Part shown: positions 24,227 to 32,983 of the stretch, in pieces
Position numbering within the stretch: position 1 is the stretch's first letter
Layout of the letters: each line of letters begins with the position of its first letter
NCBI GenBank assembly: GCA_963843645.1
Contig: CAWJLE010000003.1
Location: forward strand, 372,001 to 436,000
Length of the DNA: 64,000 bases
From: CAWJLE01 sp963843645
Lineage (GTDB): Bacteria > Chloroflexota > Anaerolineae > DAOTYC01
Reading direction: 5' to 3'
Program-made: the position numbers and the translations under genes
The notes under the pieces: model-generated
Seen by the model: only the letters and a program-made list of their open reading frames with translations
The model's database searches: none
What the model was told of the DNA's origin: nothing

Positions 24227-25306
24227 TCACTGACACAAAAGGTCGAAGACGTGGTGGACCATTCGGACGCCGGTTTCCAGGTCGGCCACGGCGATGTGCT
24301 CGTCGTTCGTGTGCTCGCCCGCTGCCCCGATGCCCAGCACGACGGTCTGGATGCCTTTGGAGTTGAACACCGAGGCGTCCGTGCCGCCCGTGATGATGAC
24401 TGCCTCCGGAGTCAGACCAAGCTTACCAATCGCCTGACGGGCTACCTCGACCACCGCGCTGTCGGCCGGAATGGAAGAGGCCTGGTAGTTCATGTCCAAC
24501 GTCACGTCCGCGTGGGCGCCCATGGCGTGCGCCGCAACCTCGAAGGCGTCCTTGATGACGTTTCCGTAATCGACGCACTTTTCGTGATTCAGGCTCCGGC
24601 ACTCAGCTTTGACCGTGCACTTCTCGGGCACACCGTTGCGGATGCTCCCGCCCTCGATGATCCCGACGTTGGCGGTAGTTTCGAAGTCGATGCGCCCCAG
24701 CCGCAGCAGTGAAATGGCACGAGCCGCCGCCTGGATGGCCGAAATGCCCTTTTCCGGTTCCATGCCCGCGTGAGCGGCGCGGCCCGTTACCTCGATGTCG
24801 AGCGTCATATGCGACGGCCCACCGATGATGATGCGATCGAAGGTATCGGAATCGAGCACGAAGCCCATCTTTGCTTTCAGCGGCGAGGCATCCAGATTCT
24901 TGGCGCCGATCAAGCCCAGCTCTTCCTGACGGGTGATGACGACTTCCAGCTCGGGATGACGCTCGGCCGACTTGATGGCCGTATACAACTCGGCGATACC
25001 GGCCTTGTCATCGGCTCCGAGGATCGTGTCGCCTCCGGAATGGATTACGCCGTCCACAACGACCGGCTCGATATTCTTGCCGGGCCTTACCGTGTCGCCA
25101 TGGCAGGCGAACAAAACCGGCGGCTTGCCGGAGCAGCCCCGGGCCGGCACGCGGGCGATCAGGTTGCCGAAGCCGTCAAAGGAACAAGTGGCTTGCAGAT
25201 TGGACTGAAACAGGTCAGCGAGGTACGTGAAGAACGCGTCCTCCTCGCCGGACTGGCTGTCGATGCGCACCATAGCGCAGAATGTGTCTACCACGTCGTG
25301 ACTCAT
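24227..25306 (-). CDS. M20-family metallopeptidase, PepT-like
   Basis: A 359-residue di-zinc aminopeptidase/tripeptidase-like enzyme. VLFACHGDTVRPG gives the first His and Asp, LGADDKAGIAELY the bridging Asp, ITRQEELGLIGAKNLD the catalytic Glu-Glu, VLDSD the next ligand and GIGAAGEHTNDEHI the C-terminal His. The dimerisation (lid) domain lies between, starting at SHMTLDIEVTGRAAHAG. The pattern matches the PepT-like branch of M20. ATG 25306; a perfect-spacing promoter lies at 25383-25411, so the gene is independently transcribed, and a second promoter separates it from the next gene downstream. Confidence 0.88.
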   Translation of the reverse strand: MSHDVVDTFCAMVRIDSQSGEEDAFFTYLADLFQSNLQATCSFDGFGNLIARVPARGCSGKPPVLFACHGDTVRPGKNIEPVVVDGVIHSGGDTILGADDKAGIAELYTAIKSAERHPELEVVITRQEELGLIGAKNLDASPLKAKMGFVLDSDTFDRIIIGGPSHMTLDIEVTGRAAHAGMEPEKGISAIQAAARAISLLRLGRIDFETTANVGIIEGGSIRNGVPEKCTVKAECRSLNHEKCVDYGNVIKDAFEVAAHAMGAHADVTLDMNYQASSIPADSAVVEVARQAIGKLGLTPEAVIITGGTDASVFNSKGIQTVVLGIGAAGEHTNDEHIAVADLETGVRMVHHVFDLLCQ

Positions 25307-25382
25307 GTGGGCCTTCCTTTGGTTGGATCATGCGATGAAATTGGCGAGATCGTTCGATGTCCTTTGCAGAATGACGGCTGGC

Positions 25383-25411
25383 ATTCTAACATTCTCATGA
25401 AATGATGTCAA
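25383..25411 (-). promoter_or_regulatory. Promoter of the PepT-like gene
   Basis: Minus-strand TTGACA (25411-25406), 17-bp spacer, TAGAAT (25388-25383). Confidence 0.65.
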
Positions 25412-25412
25412 C

Positions 25413-26126
25413 TTACGCGACGTTCAGGTCGATCGTTGGCGTTTCTTCCGTCAGGTAGCGGCAAACGGCGCGGCCACCACAAAAGCGAGTGACCATCTCG
25501 GCCATCTCCTCACAGATGGACGCGACCTCGCGAGCGTCCACCGGTGGCAGGCCATCGACGTTGATCGCAACGTGATGTGTGGCGGGGACGAGCTTGGTGG
25601 CCTCCGCCTGCCGCCAGGTCCAGCGACGACACAGCACCGTCTGACCCTCCAGGTAGACCACTTCGCCTGCTTCCGGGTTCTCCACGATATCCGTGCCGAA
25701 GGGTGTGAAGGTTTCATTGCCTTTCGACAGAGCCAGTCGTAGATCCTCGTGGATTTCCCCGACGTCGTGTCCTCCAACAGGGACGAGGTGCTTCAGCGAG
25801 AGCACGTTGCCGATGGCCGCCAGGTCGTTGATGTAGGGCAAATCGCCGCCTTTTCGCACGCGGCGCACCAGAGCCTCAATGCTGCACCAGAACTTGCTCG
25901 GCCGGGCGCCGAATTTGCCGTAAGCGGCTCGCCAGGAGGCAATGCGAGGATGCGCGGCGATATCGGCCAGATCAGTGCGCGATCGAACCTCGGTCTCAGC
26001 AGACCGCAGCAAAGCGAGAATCTCGGGATTTTCCGCCTCGCCGTTGCTGAGCTCGTCGGCGACGACGACGCCTCGGACGTAACCGGGGTACATGTCAAAA
26101 ATCTCGGGCGCTACGTGGTATCTCAT
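25413..26126 (-). CDS. B3/4 domain protein (PheRS beta-subunit-like editing domain)
   Basis: A 237-residue free-standing B3/4 domain, the fold that hydrolyses mischarged Tyr-tRNA-Phe in phenylalanyl-tRNA synthetase beta. Recognisable segments: WRAAYGKFGARPSKFWCSIEALVRR, LPYINDLAAIGNVLSLKHLVPVGGHD and YLEGQTVLCRRWTWRQAEATKL. Free-standing members are widespread; some may edit mischarged tRNA or bind amino acids. ATG 26126 near GGAGAAG. It is divergent from the glycogen phosphorylase and upstream of the peptidase gene. Confidence 0.8.
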   Translation of the reverse strand: MRYHVAPEIFDMYPGYVRGVVVADELSNGEAENPEILALLRSAETEVRSRTDLADIAAHPRIASWRAAYGKFGARPSKFWCSIEALVRRVRKGGDLPYINDLAAIGNVLSLKHLVPVGGHDVGEIHEDLRLALSKGNETFTPFGTDIVENPEAGEVVYLEGQTVLCRRWTWRQAEATKLVPATHHVAINVDGLPPVDAREVASICEEMAEMVTRFCGGRAVCRYLTEETPTIDLNVA

Positions 26127-26189
26127 TGTGGTCGTCTTCTCCTATTCAAGAGTAAGTCAATCGGTTGCCGAACTTGTATTCAACATTCT

Positions 26190-26218
26190 TTGCATTGGCC
26201 GTCCGTTCCTGGTATACT
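26190..26218 (+). promoter_or_regulatory. Promoter of glycogen phosphorylase
   Basis: TTGCAT at 26190-26195, 17-bp spacer, TATACT at 26213-26218; GGAGG precedes ATG 26265. Confidence 0.6.
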
Positions 26219-26264
26219 CAGCATCGATAGGGTGAAGTAATCATTGTCAACTTCTGGAGGAACG

Positions 26265-28843
26265 ATGGTTCGACCGATTCAAAAATTCACGGTAGTGCCT
26301 TCACTGCCGGCGCGCATTGAAAAGCTCCGCGAACTCGCGTACAACATCCGCTGGTCCTGGAACTACGAGACTGCCGATCTCTTTCGACGGCTGGACCGCG
26401 ACTTGTGGGAAGCCACCAATCACAATCCGGTAAAGATGTTAGGCGTCATCGACCAAGGGCAGCTGGAGGAGGCGGCGTCCAATGACGGCTTCCTCGCTCA
26501 CTTCGACCGGGTTTACGAGCAATTCACTCAGTACATGACGGCCAAAACGAGCTGGTACCGCAAGACGTATGGCGCCTTCGATCGGCCGGTGGTGGCGTAC
26601 TTCTCAGCCGAGTATGGTCTGACGGAATGTATGCCCATCTACTCGGGCGGCCTCGGTATCCTGTCCGGCGATCATCTCAAGGCTGCCAGCGATCTGGGCT
26701 TTCCATTGGCAGGGGTGGGACTGCTGTACCAGGAAGGATACTTCAGGCAGTACTTAAACCCCGACGGGTGGCAGAAGGAAGACTACCCCATCAACGATTT
26801 CTACAATCTGCCCCTCTTTCAGGAGCGCAACCCCGACGGCACCCCCATGACTATCGACGTTCACTACCCGGGCCGCTCGGTGCGGGCCCAAATCTGGCGC
26901 ATTCAGGCCGGACGCGTAGGCGCCTATATGCTGGACACCAACATCCCGGACAACTCTTCGGAAGACCGGACACTGTCCGACGAACTGTACGGCGGCGACC
27001 TGGACATGCGCATCCGGCAGGAGATCTTGCTCGGCATCGGCGGACTGCGGGCGCTCTACGCGCTGGGCATCAAGCCAAGCGTGTGTCACATGAACGAGGG
27101 CCACTCCGCGTTCATGTCGCTGGAGCGCATCCGCCTGCACATGCAGGAATACGGGATGACGTTCGACGAGGCCCGCGAAGCGACACAGGCCAGCAATGTT
27201 TTCACGACGCACACGCCCGAGCCGGCCGGCATAGATCGGTTTCCACCCGATCTGATGGATCGCTACTTCTCCGACTACTACGGTCAACTGAGGATCATCG
27301 CGTGACGAATTGCTCGGGCTGGGACGAGAGAACCCGTCTAATCCCAACGAGCCGTTCTGCATGGCCGTGCTGGCGCTGCGACTGGCGGCTCGAGTCCAAC
27401 GGCGTGAGCAAGCTGCACGCCACGGTTTCGCGGCGCATGTGGCGCTCTGTTTGGCCGGCAGTGCCCGAGAAGGACATCCCCATCTCGGCCATCACCAACG
27501 GCGTGCATCTACTGAGCTGGATCTCGAACGACATGACTACCCTGTTGTCGCGGTACCTCGGTCCGGTCTGGGCCGAGACGCCGAACGATCCCAAGCGATG
27601 GCAAAACATCAACGACATCCCGGATGAAGAGCTGTGGCGAACGCACGAGCGTCGCCGTGAGCGCCTGGTAGCGGTAACGCGCGCGCGCCTTCTGAGCCAG
27701 CTTCGTCGACGCGGTGCGCCACCCTCCGAGATCGCCGTCGCCCAGGAGGTTCTCAACCCCGCGGCGCTGACGATCGGTTTCGCGCGCCGGTTCGCGACGT
27801 ACAAACGGGCGAACTTGCTGTTCCGCGATATCAATCGCCTGGCGGAGATCCTCTCGGATGACGAGCGCCCGGTGCAGTTCATTTTTGCCGGCAAGGCCCA
27901 TCCGCGAGACGATGCCGGCAAGCAGCTGATCCGGCAGATCATCCACCACGCACGCAGAGAGCCGTTCCGTCACCACGTCGTCTTCCTCGAGAACTATGAC
28001 ATCGAGCTGGCGCGCTACATGGTGCAGGGTTGCGACTTGTGGCTCAACACGCCCCGGCGTCCGCGCGAAGCCAGCGGCACCAGCGGCATGAAGGCGGCGA
28101 TCAACGGCGTGCTGAACTGCAGCTGTCTCGATGGGTGGTGGGACGAAGCCTACCGCCCGGAAATCGGATGGGCCATCGGCAACGGCGAGACCTACGACGA
28201 TCCCGAGTACCAGGACAGCGTCGAGTCCAGCGCGGTCTACGACCTCCTCGAGGACGACATCATCCCCATGTTCTACGACCGCAATCACACCGCGCTCCCG
28301 CGACGTTGGATTGCCAAGGTGAAGGCGTCGATGTCGACAGTCTGCCCGACGTTCAACACCGTGCGCATGGTTCACGAGTACGCAGAGCGATTCTACATCC
28401 CTTGCCGGCAGAACTACGAGAAGCTGGTCGCCGACAACGGCGCCCAGGCGCGTGAGCTCTCTGCCTGGAAGCAGAAGGTCCGCGAAAACTGGCCAAAGGT
28501 GCAGTTCGTGACCAGCGAGAACCATTTGCCGGCCGAAGAGCACATCGGCGTCCGCTCAACCGTCACCGCGCACGTGAAACTCGGCGCGCTCTCTCCCGAC
28601 GACGTATGGGTCGAGATCTATCATGGGGCGGTGGATGATGAAGGCGAGATCGTGAACGGCGACTACACGCCCATGGCCTTCCTGAAGACCCTCCCCGATG
28701 GCACGCACGAGTTCGAGGGCATGCTGTCTTTTGGTGCGAGTGGATTGCGAGGATACACGCTTCGTATCACCCCGCACCACCCGGCTATGAACACCGTGTA
28801 CGAACCGGGGCTCATCCGCTGGGCATCCGACGTGTTGAATTAA
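26265..28843 (+). CDS. glgP: Alpha-glucan (glycogen/starch) phosphorylase, two frameshifts
   Basis: Pyridoxal-phosphate enzyme releasing glucose-1-phosphate from alpha-1,4-glucans; about 858 residues when joined, usual for the short alpha-glucan phosphorylase group with an N-terminal DUF3417-like region (LPARIEKLRELAYNIRWSWN). Then EYGLTECMPIYSGGLGILSGDH, CHMNEGHSAF, and the PLP site EASGTSGMKAAINGVLN near residue 610. Frame changes lie at about 27295 (...YYGQL into DELLGLGRENPSNPNEPFC) and 27393 (extra C in CGAGTCCAACGG; continues VSKLHATVSRRMW). ATG 26265 follows GGAGG. The last part (HVKLGALSPDDVWVEIYHG) is the family C-terminal extension. It links storage glucan to glucose-1-P, a GalU substrate. 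Confidence 0.9.
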
Positions 28844-28920
28844 ATTGATCGCCTGCCCTGCCAACGGTCGGGGATTGTAACGCACAACCTATTGGTTGTC
28901 AATCAACTTCTCATCAACCG

Positions 28921-28967
28921 CCCGAGAACGAGGAACCGCGCTATTGGCGCGGTTCCTCGTTCTCGGG
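28921..28967. terminator. 20-bp perfect inverted repeat between convergent genes (bidirectional terminator candidate)
   Basis: 28921-28940 is the exact complement of 28948-28967, with loop CTATTGG. It sits between the phosphorylase stop (28843) and the surface-protein stop (29026). No long T run follows on either strand. Confidence 0.75.
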
Positions 28968-29025
28968 CCGGTTGGCTGGATTGTCAGACACGGGTGTTCT
29001 ACCCGATTGGCCGGCGTGCAGCCGA

Positions 29026-29883
29026 TCATGGCGGGCACGAGGCGGGCCAGGCTGCCGACATGCGGTCGAGAAGATCCCTCACGAGCAGCGGCCGCGGTGT
29101 GGGTGTCGGCGTGTCGGTCGGGGTGGGCGGAGGACCCATCGTGGCAGTCGGTGTCGGCTCCCTCACCATGATCATAATGCCCCGGTCGCTGCATTCAGTC
29201 TTGTTGCAGGCGTGCAGGACGTAGTTGGTGGTAATCTGCGGATTGACGGTGACGTTGCCGGATTCACCGAGGCCACCTTCGAATCCAGGTGAGATCTGCA
29301 CACGTCCTGGCCCCTGCGTCTCCCAGGTCAGTACGACGGGCTCGCCGGCTGCGACGTTCATGCGGTCGGCATCGAACCGCAGGACGGCCGGGGCACGAAC
29401 CGGCGTGGGCGTTCTCGTAGGGGTCGGAGTCTTCGTCGGTTTGGGGGTCGACGTCGCGGTCGGCGTGTTGGTGGGCTGCGGAGTCGACGTGGAGGTCGGC
29501 GTCGGAGTAAGGGTGGCCGTGTCTTGCGCCGTGGGCGTGTCGGACGGAACGGGCGTGGGCGTGGCGGTCGAGGTCGCCGCAGTCGTAGGCGTGTGTGTGG
29601 CCGTGGGCGGAACCTCAGTCGGTGTACTGGTCGGCGGGGACTCGGTGGGCCCATCAGCAGCTGTGCCTTCTTCTGTTGAGGGGCCCTCATCATTCAGTGG
29701 GACCGCCAGACGCGAGTACTCGCTGATGACGCGGCTGTCAGCGCTCCCTGGCACGTGGATGTCCGCTGAGACCTGACCTCCGAGGTGAAGAAGTGCGACG
29801 CCCAGAACCAGGTTCACGCCCATGGGGAAGGCCAGTTCTCGCCACAGCCCGATCACGCGGAGTTTCGATTTCAGCGATCTCAT
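29026..29883 (-). CDS. Secreted/anchored Thr-Pro-rich protein with Ig-like domain
   Basis: A 285-residue protein with a basic N-terminus and one hydrophobic segment (PMGVNLVLGVALLHLGG, about 20-36) serving as signal anchor. Residues 70-165 are a Thr/Pro/Ser stalk of TPTP-type repeats. Residues 168-240 (LRFDADRMNVAAGEPVVLTWETQG ... INPQITTNYVLHACN) look like a small Ig-like domain, and a second Thr/Pro stretch ends the protein. ATG 29883 follows GAGGGAG and lies 146 bp inside the 3' part of the pseudokinase frame. Likely displayed outside the membrane beside the pseudokinase sensor. Confidence 0.7.
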   Translation of the reverse strand: MRSLKSKLRVIGLWRELAFPMGVNLVLGVALLHLGGQVSADIHVPGSADSRVISEYSRLAVPLNDEGPSTEEGTAADGPTESPPTSTPTEVPPTATHTPTTAATSTATPTPVPSDTPTAQDTATLTPTPTSTSTPQPTNTPTATSTPKPTKTPTPTRTPTPVRAPAVLRFDADRMNVAAGEPVVLTWETQGPGRVQISPGFEGGLGESGNVTVNPQITTNYVLHACNKTECSDRGIMIMVREPTPTATMGPPPTPTDTPTPTPRPLLVRDLLDRMSAAWPASCPP

Positions 29884-31699
29884 ACTCGTCTCCCTCTGCC
29901 AGTGAGCAGCGGATCAGGGGAACCGCATATCCCTGGCCATCCTGGTCGAAGATGGGTTTGATGCCCTGCCAGTCGGTGGACCAGGCGATGAAAGCGACGT
30001 CGAAGCCGCCATGGGCTTGCTCGGAGCTGAGCACTGCGATCTGGATGTCGTCTCCCTCCAGCGGGACCTGGGCCAGGGTAGCGAGCCAGCGGTCGTTGTA
30101 GGGCTGTCGATCGAGTTGCTGCACGTCGGGGCTGACGTCGCGCCGCAGCAGCTCCAGAAAACGCGCGGCCCATTGGTCTGCGTTGGCGACCCGCGTCCCG
30201 CACGAGCAAATCACGACGGCTGCATCACGTTCGGGCATGTACAGACGCAGGACGTTGTCACCTTGCTCCAGAGTCCAACTGCCGGGATACGTCAGCGCGT
30301 ATCCAAAATGTGGATCAGTGTAGGCGTGCCAATTGACATTCTGGACGTAGGTATCCCAGTCGAAGCGGTCGGTGAGTGGCCTCAGTGCCGAGTAGGGCAA
30401 TTCGCCGGGGACGTGGGGCGCCTGAGTGGGTTGTGGCGGAGCCAGCAGCACCGCCGCCGCGTGGGTCGCGGTCGGCTGCGCGATGATCGGCGGTGTCCAG
30501 GTGGGCAGGGGCCCACCTCCGGAGAAACGCTCAACCACATCCGTAGCGGAGACCGTGGTCTCTGAGGGTCCTTCAGCCAGCGACCCACCGTGCAGCATCA
30601 GCGTTATCAGCACTCCCCAGATGGCGATCACGAACAAGAGCAAACCGACGATCCAATAGAGCGCCTCACTGCGCTGGGGCTTCTCCACGGCTGCCTTTCG
30701 AACGTGCGGCGGGGCGATCGGCTGCGGGTCACGTTTCCAACGTGGCGGCTCGACCAACATCGCTTCCGGATCGAGTCCGCTCTCCTGCATGGCTCGCTTC
30801 ATAACGGCCGCATATTCCGCCACAGAGCGAAAACGTTCCTCTGGCCGTTTGGCCAGTCCGCGTGAAATGACCCAGGCGACGTCACGCGGCAGGTCCGGAT
30901 TGAGCTTGGAAGCAAAAGGAGCAGGTACGTGGACCTGCTCCCAACATACTCGTTCCCATTCGGTGTCACCCGGCGTGCCGGGAATGTTGCCGGAAAAGAG
31001 CGGTTGTCCGGTACACATCCAAAACGACACTGCAGCGAGAGAGTACAGATCGGTGCGCTGGTCCGTCTTTTGCCCGGAGGATTGTTCCGGCGACAGGAAC
31101 GCCGGGTCGACCTCGGCCTCGGTCCCCAGGTCGACCAGGCTGGGCAGGCCGAAACCGGAGAGCAGGATGCGGCCATCGTACCTGAGCCAGATGTTGTGTG
31201 GGTTCACTGCACGGAGCAAGATGCCGGACCGATGCGCATGCTGCAAGCCCTCGGAAGCCTGCTCTATAACCTGGATGAATTCGTACAAGGGCAGCGGCGC
31301 GCCGGTCTGCGTCATGAAATCGGCCAGGGTCACACCGTCGACGTATTCCCGGACAGCAGCAACGCGCACCCCATCTTCGTAGAGGCCCTGAAAGGCCAGA
31401 ATATTGTTTTGGATGAGGGCAATGGACCGCCTGGCCTCTTGCCGGAGTCGAGGCATCAACTCCGGGTCGTGGACGAGACTCTCGTCCAACATTTCGAGGA
31501 CAACCGGACGGGAGGTTTGCGTATCCCAGGCACGGTAGGCGGTCACCAGCGGGCGGCGGACGACGACCTGGCCGATGACGAACCGGCCCGCAAGCACCAC
31601 ACCGTCCGATTCTAACGCAGCCACCTTGCCCTGGGGAGGTCTTCTGTTCGCCACGTCAAGCCTCGTGTCCGCTGAGGTGTTTTTGAGGTTAACAAACAT
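29738..31699 (-). CDS. Ser/Thr pseudokinase - TM - extracellular sensor-like domain
   Basis: A 653-residue protein with a Hanks-type kinase fold but no catalytic residues: the VAIK lysine position reads PVVLEML, the HRD loop reads LLRAVNPHNIWL (Asp replaced by Ala, Asn kept), and DFG reads SGFG. Scaffold elements remain, including FLSPEQSSGQKTDQRTDLYSLA (APE-like to F-helix Asp). A membrane span lies at about 345-368 (YWIVGLLLFVIAIWGVLI), followed by a Pro/Thr linker and an extracellular domain (YALTYPGSWTLEQGDNVLRLYMPERD...). The frame overlaps the next gene by 146 bp; an indel hiding the natural stop near 29880 is likely. Probably a regulatory pseudokinase. Confidence 0.8.
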   Translation of the reverse strand: MFVNLKNTSADTRLDVANRRPPQGKVAALESDGVVLAGRFVIGQVVVRRPLVTAYRAWDTQTSRPVVLEMLDESLVHDPELMPRLRQEARRSIALIQNNILAFQGLYEDGVRVAAVREYVDGVTLADFMTQTGAPLPLYEFIQVIEQASEGLQHAHRSGILLRAVNPHNIWLRYDGRILLSGFGLPSLVDLGTEAEVDPAFLSPEQSSGQKTDQRTDLYSLAAVSFWMCTGQPLFSGNIPGTPGDTEWERVCWEQVHVPAPFASKLNPDLPRDVAWVISRGLAKRPEERFRSVAEYAAVMKRAMQESGLDPEAMLVEPPRWKRDPQPIAPPHVRKAAVEKPQRSEALYWIVGLLLFVIAIWGVLITLMLHGGSLAEGPSETTVSATDVVERFSGGGPLPTWTPPIIAQPTATHAAAVLLAPPQPTQAPHVPGELPYSALRPLTDRFDWDTYVQNVNWHAYTDPHFGYALTYPGSWTLEQGDNVLRLYMPERDAAVVICSCGTRVANADQWAARFLELLRRDVSPDVQQLDRQPYNDRWLATLAQVPLEGDDIQIAVLSSEQAHGGFDVAFIAWSTDWQGIKPIFDQDGQGYAVPLIRCSLAEGDEYEIAEIETPRDRAVARTGLPHGREPGSGRRTSSPRRSGLSGHPRARER

Positions 31700-31713
31700 A
31701 TACAGCTGGTAAT

Positions 31714-31748
31714 AGAATACACCATCGAGGGATGAATGTCAAATCGAC
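31714..31748 (-). promoter_or_regulatory. Promoter of the pseudokinase gene (near-leaderless)
   Basis: Minus-strand TTGACA followed after a 17-bp spacer by TATTCT, which ends 14 nt before ATG 31699. The leader would be only about 7 nt and no ribosome site is visible. Confidence 0.55.
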
Positions 31749-31759
31749 TGAGGCGTATC

Positions 31760-31788
31760 TTGTATGGAAACTGGGCGTATGCTATAAT
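31760..31788 (+). promoter_or_regulatory. Promoter of the double-HTH regulator
   Basis: TTGTAT at 31760-31765, 17-bp spacer, perfect TATAAT at 31783-31788; GGAGGGTGAGC precedes ATG 31840. It is divergent from and partly adjacent to the pseudokinase promoter. Confidence 0.7.
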
Positions 31789-31839
31789 TTTCGCAGTTAC
31801 CTATTACATGGCCCTACCGGGGGGCGCTGGAGGGTGAGC

Positions 31840-32547
31840 ATGGCAGAGGAATCAGTCGTTGCGGATCTGCGCCAGGCTCTTGGTGCGCGGCTTCGCAGGG
31901 CGAGGCTGGAGGCCGGCCGGACTGTAGCGGACGCCGGCGGTTTACTGGGATGCTCGACCAATGCGATCGGCAGCATCGAAAACGGCCGCAAGAGCCCCAC
32001 GCTGCCACAAATCGAAGCGCTCGCTGACTTCTATCGGGTACCGGTGGATTACTTTTGGGAGGCCGAGCCTTTGCTCAGCGGGCCGATCGATGTCGCGCAA
32101 GCCGCTGTCATCGTGAGGCAGCGCATGTTGTTGCGACAGAAGCTGATCGGCGTGCAACTGCGGCAGGCGCGCCAGCGCGCCGGGAAAACACTGAAAGATG
32201 CAGCTGCTGCCGTGCGGGCGAGCAGTCGTCGCGTCAACCAGTATGAGTGTGGCGAGCGGGAAATGCCCCTCACCGACCTCGCGCAGCTGGCCGACCTCTA
32301 TGGGTTGCCTTTACGGGAGTTCACGTCATTCCTTGAGGGAAAGTCCCCGGCCCCGGTCGCGGTGGGTGCTCCCGAACCGCTGGCCGCGCCGAGCGGCCCG
32401 GACCTGTCACACCTGAGTCCGGAACTGCAAGCGTTCGTCGCCAAGCCGGTCAACACCCTGTACGTGGAAGCAGCGCTAAGGCTCAGCCGGCTGTCGGTGT
32501 CCGATCTGAGATCTCTGGCGGAAAGCCTGTTGGAGATCACCTACTAG
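31840..32547 (+). CDS. Transcriptional regulator with two XRE-type HTH domains
   Basis: A 235-residue cytoplasmic protein. HTH 1 at about 8-68: LGARLRRARLEAGRTVADAGGLLGCSTNAIGSIENGRKSPTL in family register, followed by LADFYRVPVDYFWE. HTH 2 at about 98-160: LRQARQRAGKTLKDAAAAVRASSRRVNQYECGERE with LADLYGLPLREF. The C-terminus has a short helical end (LYVEAALRLSRLSVSDLRSLAESLL). Duplication of the Cro/CI domain in one chain could let a monomer span two half-sites. Its position, divergent from the pseudokinase with a 140-bp shared region, makes it a candidate regulator of that gene. ATG 31840 or GTG 31834. Confidence 0.85.
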   Translation: MAEESVVADLRQALGARLRRARLEAGRTVADAGGLLGCSTNAIGSIENGRKSPTLPQIEALADFYRVPVDYFWEAEPLLSGPIDVAQAAVIVRQRMLLRQKLIGVQLRQARQRAGKTLKDAAAAVRASSRRVNQYECGEREMPLTDLAQLADLYGLPLREFTSFLEGKSPAPVAVGAPEPLAAPSGPDLSHLSPELQAFVAKPVNTLYVEAALRLSRLSVSDLRSLAESLLEITY

Positions 32548-32983
32548 TAACGCCCCCAAAGCGAGCCGTGCAGATTGTCACCAGGCGCGAGACAGTGGCT
32601 CTCCGCGGATCAGCCTTGCAAAGTGGTTCAAAGACAGGCGCCGGCATCCGGGCCTGCGACACAGCCAGACCATCAGCTCAGTCCGTGCGGCAGAAGTCTT
32701 CCCCGTTATTCCTCCCCAGCCCCGATCAGTTCCATACACTCACTCGAGCAGTCACCCGCATCGGCCGAAAGCCGACAGAGGGCACGGTTGGCGCTAAAAT
32801 CGACTTGTGGTCAAGCCGAACCGGCGTTATAATCTTGCGATCCGAGCCGCCAGGCGTGAGACCGACCACCTCGCGTGCAGTGTCTGGAGCGGCTTTATAT
32901 GTGATCTCGGCGCCTGGCCGCGAGCCGGGCAGGTTCCGATGAATCGGACGAGCTGCTTTCATTTCACATAAAAGGGCAATTAC
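32548..32983. other. 436-bp intergenic region upstream of the MFS gene
   Basis: No convincing coding sequence. A plausible plus-strand promoter is TTGTGG (32805-32810), 17-bp spacer, TATAAT (32828-32833), which gives a leader of about 145 nt for the exporter. No terminator with a T tract was seen after the regulator. Confidence 0.5.

Noticed and set aside
29400..29700. Short direct repeats resembling a CRISPR or microsatellite array
   Set aside because: They encode the Thr/Pro stalk of a surface protein; repeats are codon-level and without spacers.
32568..32942. Possible small gene between the XRE regulator and MFS exporter
   Set aside because: No ribosome site, low-complexity translation, and a promoter lies within it.
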